Source: Phoronis australis
Lineage: Eukaryota > Phoronida > Phoronidae
DNA: 62,000 nucleotides
Assembly (NCBI GenBank): GCA_002633005.1
Contig: NMRA01000527.1
Location: 1-62,000, forward strand
Direction: 5' to 3'
This document shows, piece after piece, positions 57,804 to 62,000 of this stretch. The notes below the pieces were generated by a model. The model ran no database searches, had not been told where the DNA came from, and saw only the letters and a program-made list of their open reading frames with translations. Position numbers and translations under genes: made by a program. The stretch's first letter is position 1, and each line of letters opens with the position of its first letter.

Positions 57804-60166
57804 TGCTAATGCATAAGGTGACGTTCACGTAGACTGAGAAATGGTGGGTTTTTCGCCCTGCGCGTGCTAAGATTTTTTTAACGTGACAATTGAAAAGCAT
57901 TAACATGTGCTAATTAACATAAAACTTATTTCTAATTTGATTGGAGATATTAGAAAATATTAGCCACGACACTGCTCATTAAATGTTGATGATACAGTGC
58001 AGTGGTCCCTGGTGATAACTTCGATGAGACCGAAATGGACCGTTCATACTGCACTACACTCTCGACGCTCCCCCTGTTTACTGCAAAGTTAAATGGGGCT
58101 GTTAACTTCGATACAAGACCAAAGTTAACCGTTCATATTGACCGCAACTCCCCAAAACATCGAGGCCTGGATGTTAGTATGAAAGAGTCTCATGTAGTAA
58201 GTAAGCCATTTATTTTGGAACTGGTGATAACTATTCGTCCATTACTGCAAATGCAATATTAATACTACTAATTTCACTTACTACTAAGTACTGCAATACT
58301 GATAGTAATCGCAAATAGCCAGTATTCAGGATTATCATTCATTAATTTGGCTGTGATTGAAATTGCTAAACACAACACAAAACATTGATGCTGGCTTGCT
58401 AGTAATTAATATCCAACACATGTCAGTGGAGCCCGAGCTGTAAAGGAATGAATGGTCTGTGACTACTTCCACCTGCTACTTTACTCTTTCCTTGCATGAC
58501 TAAATAATGTATTTCAAATTCATTCAGTTGAAAATGTTGAAAACTTTCATTCGTCAAATTTATAGCATAAACATCAAAACGTTCTAGGTTTTTGTAAGTA
58601 AAGTTATTTTCGTATTCTGTCACTAGGTGATTTTCAAAATGCTTATTTTCAGTACTGTTTTGACCTATTGTGCTTCTTTAACTGCTTTAAATCGTGACCA
58701 ACAGTGTTCAAATGAGTCTGATCAAATGCCTGATTTTAAAATGTTTTTTGATCAACAATTATGCATTGTGCATGAACTCTAAATTTGTCATTTTCAACAA
58801 ATTCATTAGCAAATTACATGAAAACATGCAACTTTAAATGCCGCAACATTTTATATTTGAAAATTATCCCTATGAATGAGATGGAAAATGTCAAAAGTAA
58901 AACTGCCATGTGAAAGTCCTCAAAAACCTTATTTAAGCCTCCATAGCTCAGGGCCCATTGACTTAGACTTCCACAGACAACCTCTCCTGCTCAGTTCACT
59001 AATGTAATATTCATTGATGAATGCGGACTTCATTGAGCTGTTTATTCAGAACAAACCCTAAGACTAAACTTGCATAATTAAACCAAAGAACACACAAAAA
59101 CAGACTACGCAATGAAAACAATCTGTAGACCTGGAATGTAGCCAGCCAGGTGACATGATCGCAGACAATGCACTGCTCAAGGTTGGTGTGCAGAAACAAT
59201 TGCTGGACTGTTAGTCCTTAATTAGTATACCTTTTGTAATTATTCCTTCTACTCGTACAGGTATTGGATTTCCACTCAGATCTTGACCTATCTTTATCCC
59301 AAGATGGGCGGAAGGAATTAATCCAGCAACACCTGCCTCTATGGCTAAGCCCCAAAAGAAAATATGGGGTTTTCATTCATGGATGAAATCAGTGCAGGAG
59401 AAAAACAACTATCTATTAATCATTCAAGAGATACTAGGAAAATAAAAAAATATCTGTCGCTGTGCTTCTATAACAATCGTCTCGGCCACACAGGTGGTTT
59501 TGGTCTCGGTGTGTTTGCCAGCTTGCAAACAGTTCAACAACAAAATAGTGGGCTGGTTTTTCAGGAAAGATTGGAAATAAACAGCCAATTCTATTTTGAA
59601 GACAACCCAGAAATTAAAACCATACACAGCACCCACTTAAAAATTCCTTTAGAAGATTATAGATAGTTCAGAGATGAAAATGATGAATTCTTCCTGACTA
59701 GGGCGATGTCATAAAATGAAACGATTACTGTGGAGATGAATGGCAGGTACAAGTATAAAATTGGATTTACTTAATGTGATTTAAAAGCATTGATCAATTC
59801 TTTTCTCGTGTGATAATTGGATTCAAGTGTTTCCAAGAATGTCAGGTAAAAACCATCACTTTATCAGACGTAACTTCAGTGCCGGATGAGTGTCGATGTA
59901 AATTTCTAAGTCAGTTCAACCACTCGTGACGACACACCGGCTCTGATAGTTAGCAGACACCAAAGTTATCACAGACTTATGTGTGAGTCATCAAAGTTAT
60001 CGCAAGATGGCACTTCAAAACGTTATACAAACTTTTTAAATTTTAAGCATCTTACACATGGTCAGATAAGCAATGCAAAAAATTGCTTATGGTTTTAGGA
60101 AGGTAAATATTTAGAGAGAAATGTAATCATACAATGCCACAGTATATGCCGTAACTGACAACGAGA
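57804..60166. other. Non-coding stretch with fragments of a TTCATACTG repeat
   Basis: ACCGTTCATACTG, GTTAACCGTTCATATTG and GTATGAAAGAGTCTC at 58038-58192 relate to 57545-57630 in inverse orientation. Otherwise no recognised features. Confidence 0.4.
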
Positions 60167-60572
60167 CCTGGGCCCGGTCTCTAATCTTTGTACTCGAAAC
60201 GAACTCGAAACTATTTTTGGCAATTTCTCTGCTCCTTTTGTGCGAACTTAAGATAATTGGTTATCAGACTGTGCTCGAATACATTATAGTTTATGCATAG
60301 GGGTTTCTAGTTCAAGTTAGCCCTTGAAGACCCTTATATTCGTGCTACAAACTCGAGTAAAAACTCGAAATTTCGAGTTCAAACTCGAACTTATTGCTTT
60401 AATATTGGGTTTACAAACTGTGAACTAAGGGCAATAAATTATCTACGTAAGTTATTGTGTACTCGAGCATAGAATAATACACTTATTTTGAGTTCGCCCA
60501 AAAGTAGAGTAGAAATTCCAAACCTAATTTCGAGTTCCATTTCGAGTAAAAAGATTGGAGACCGGGCCCAGG
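60167..60572. mobile_element. MITE, family 2, with inverted ends of about 46 bp
   Basis: 406 bp. Left end CCTGGGCCCGGTCTCTAATC, then TTTGTACTCGAAACGAACTC; right end reverse-complemented CCTGGGCCCGGTCTCCAATC, then TTTTTACTCGAAATGGAACT. The two ends agree over about 46 bp with few differences. Further in lie repeated ACTCGAAA/TTTCGAGT words. No transposase and no clear target duplication seen. Related to 24195-24618. Confidence 0.8.
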
Positions 60573-62000
60573 TGATACCTCCGTAGACACCACAGTTTAC
60601 CATTCAAATCAGTCAAAGCGTTGAGGCTCTGGTGTTAAATTCACCAGTTTACAGCGAAGTGACCTTGCGCTGTTCACTTCGGTGGAGGAGTGAAGCTAAC
60701 TCACCATACCAACTGACACTGCACAACAACAGTGAGGCTAGGACAACAGTATGAAAGGCTCCATAGAGCTTGTTTTGTCACCTCATATCATCAAGTATCT
60801 CAGAGCTTTTACATTTCTTAGTCAAATATGCCAATTGAATTTTTTTCAATCCTGAAGTTTCGATAATTTTAGAGACTCTTGAAATCTTGACAAATTCAGA
60901 GAAAAAGTATGCAAGGGTTGGGAGTGGCTGAGGACCCATGCACTAGATTAAAACTAGAGCTGATGAGGATGACCTTCCTTGACCACTGATTACAGGAAAC
61001 ATTTACAAAATTGATAATCTACACCAATGGCATTCAACTTGTAGGAGGCTAGCCATTTATCATGAACGTGGGGAAATTTATAGATGTTTGACACAGCTCA
61101 GTGTACAGAGTCCTAAGCTTTACACAAGTGTACCATAGTGCGGATCACGACATTCGAATGTGAATCTAGTAATTCCCAATGAGTTTTAAATTTTCTGCAA
61201 TGAAGACAACAGCACGGCAACACCGTGAACCCGAAATGGAGGTCTACCCCCATGAAAGAAGCGTTTTGCACTCCAACTCCGCTAAATCTAAGACAAAACA
61301 CTCTAATTCAGCAGAACATGTTAGGTGTTCCCTAGCAGGTGATTCCAGTCTCATGTTACCCACTGCACAGATTTAGAGAGTCAATCAACATCCATCTAGC
61401 TGCCATTGTGTATTGGATAATTAGCAAAATAGGATCAAATGCATCCCTAATGAAGTCTTAGAACACAATGGGCCAACCAGCCACCTGTCATCGGGTGGCA
61501 AAGCCTTTTATATTCACTCTGTTGCATTCCCCTAGGTTTCTTTGAAACAACATGCAGCCGCTGGTGATGTTTAGCCATGCAGATAATGCTTTTGTTGTCA
61601 CTCCAAAGAAACCTGAGAACAGTTGTATTAATTACCTACACCAGTGAGGAGGTGGAGAAAGGTTACATGATCATACATGATATCAAAGCAAAGCCTATGA
61701 GCCTCACTTTGAAGTTGACATGGAACACAGAAAGTAGTACATTTCCCAGAAAGCCTAGAGAGGAATTCACCTTAAGCACAGAAAAGAAAGTCAGTGAAAA
61801 GGCATTTCTGTTTACACATCAGTTTGAAACACAAGGTGTCCAAACAGTGGCTCAAGAAGGAACGACATTTTCCACTTCAGAATGACGAAGTTTTAGCTTC
61901 TAATAACCTCTCAGAACTGAACTCTCCTTTATCGCGGAGGTTGGAAAAGGTTGTCCAAAGCACGAAGACTGACTCAAATCAACAATCATCCACCAATAAT
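60573..62000. other. Non-coding stretch, nothing recognised
   Basis: A 102-codon plus-strand frame at 61577-61885 has no domain I recognise and no splice context; not called as a gene. GTATGAAAGGCTCC near 60750 is another fragment of the TTCATAC repeat. Confidence 0.35.

Noticed and set aside
61577-61885. 102-codon plus-strand frame near the window end
   Set aside because: Composition looks protein-like in places, but I recognise no family and see no supporting splice sites.
1-62000. CRISPR arrays, operons, prokaryotic-type signals
   Set aside because: The window is animal DNA; its regular repeats are minisatellites or transposons without spacer diversity or associated genes.

Overview
This is a eukaryotic, AT-rich, gene-poor window from an animal genome. 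The one confident host gene is the zinc-finger repressor scratch (scrt). It has a SNAG start, a Scratch box and five zinc fingers, split over two exons joined by a GT-AG intron of about 3.5 kb. The rest is intergenic or intronic DNA with tandem repeats, short inverted-repeat transposons, one RTE-like LINE remnant, transposase-like fragments and assembly gaps. Near-identical adjacent copies separated only by single Ns suggest two haplotypes placed side by side, which would fit an outbred marine invertebrate (non-vertebrate deuterostome or lophotrochozoan). The species cannot be named from the sequence.

Layout. 0-5.9 kb: a minisatellite with a 13-bp monomer and higher-order periods of 65 and 78 bp, and a broken THAP-like exon near 3.4 kb. 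5.9-9.3 kb: a small MITE, then a hAT-like non-autonomous element whose 3' end has been duplicated and then hit by a 262-bp insertion. 12.5-14.9 kb: a 5'-truncated RTE-like LINE with a 10-bp target duplication, nested in a GTTGCATGAAA-ended MITE and followed by an inverted second copy of the 5.9-kb MITE. 17.8-25 kb: the scratch locus, with a CCAAT cluster, TATA box, two tiny uORFs, exon 1, intron, exon 2 and candidate poly(A) signals. 24-31 kb: MITEs, a possible regulatory block, a 565-bp gap and a hAT transposase fragment. 31.8-43.3 kb: three redundant copy pairs at contig joins, plus short minisatellites. 47-53 kb: a tRNA-like SINE, a MITE and a 58-bp hairpin tandem repeat.

54.4-55.7 kb holds the most striking structure: eight CTCF-like motifs, all on the same strand and spaced 135-161 bp, inside a three-monomer higher-order repeat. 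56.4-57.8 kb has four different minisatellites in a row. 60.2 kb has a MITE with an inverted repeat of about 46 bp and a diverged relative at 24.2 kb.

Apart from scratch there is no gene network to describe. Most long open frames are chance frames or run through gaps. All motif, boundary and family calls were made by eye from the sequence and memory of the families, without alignment or database searches.
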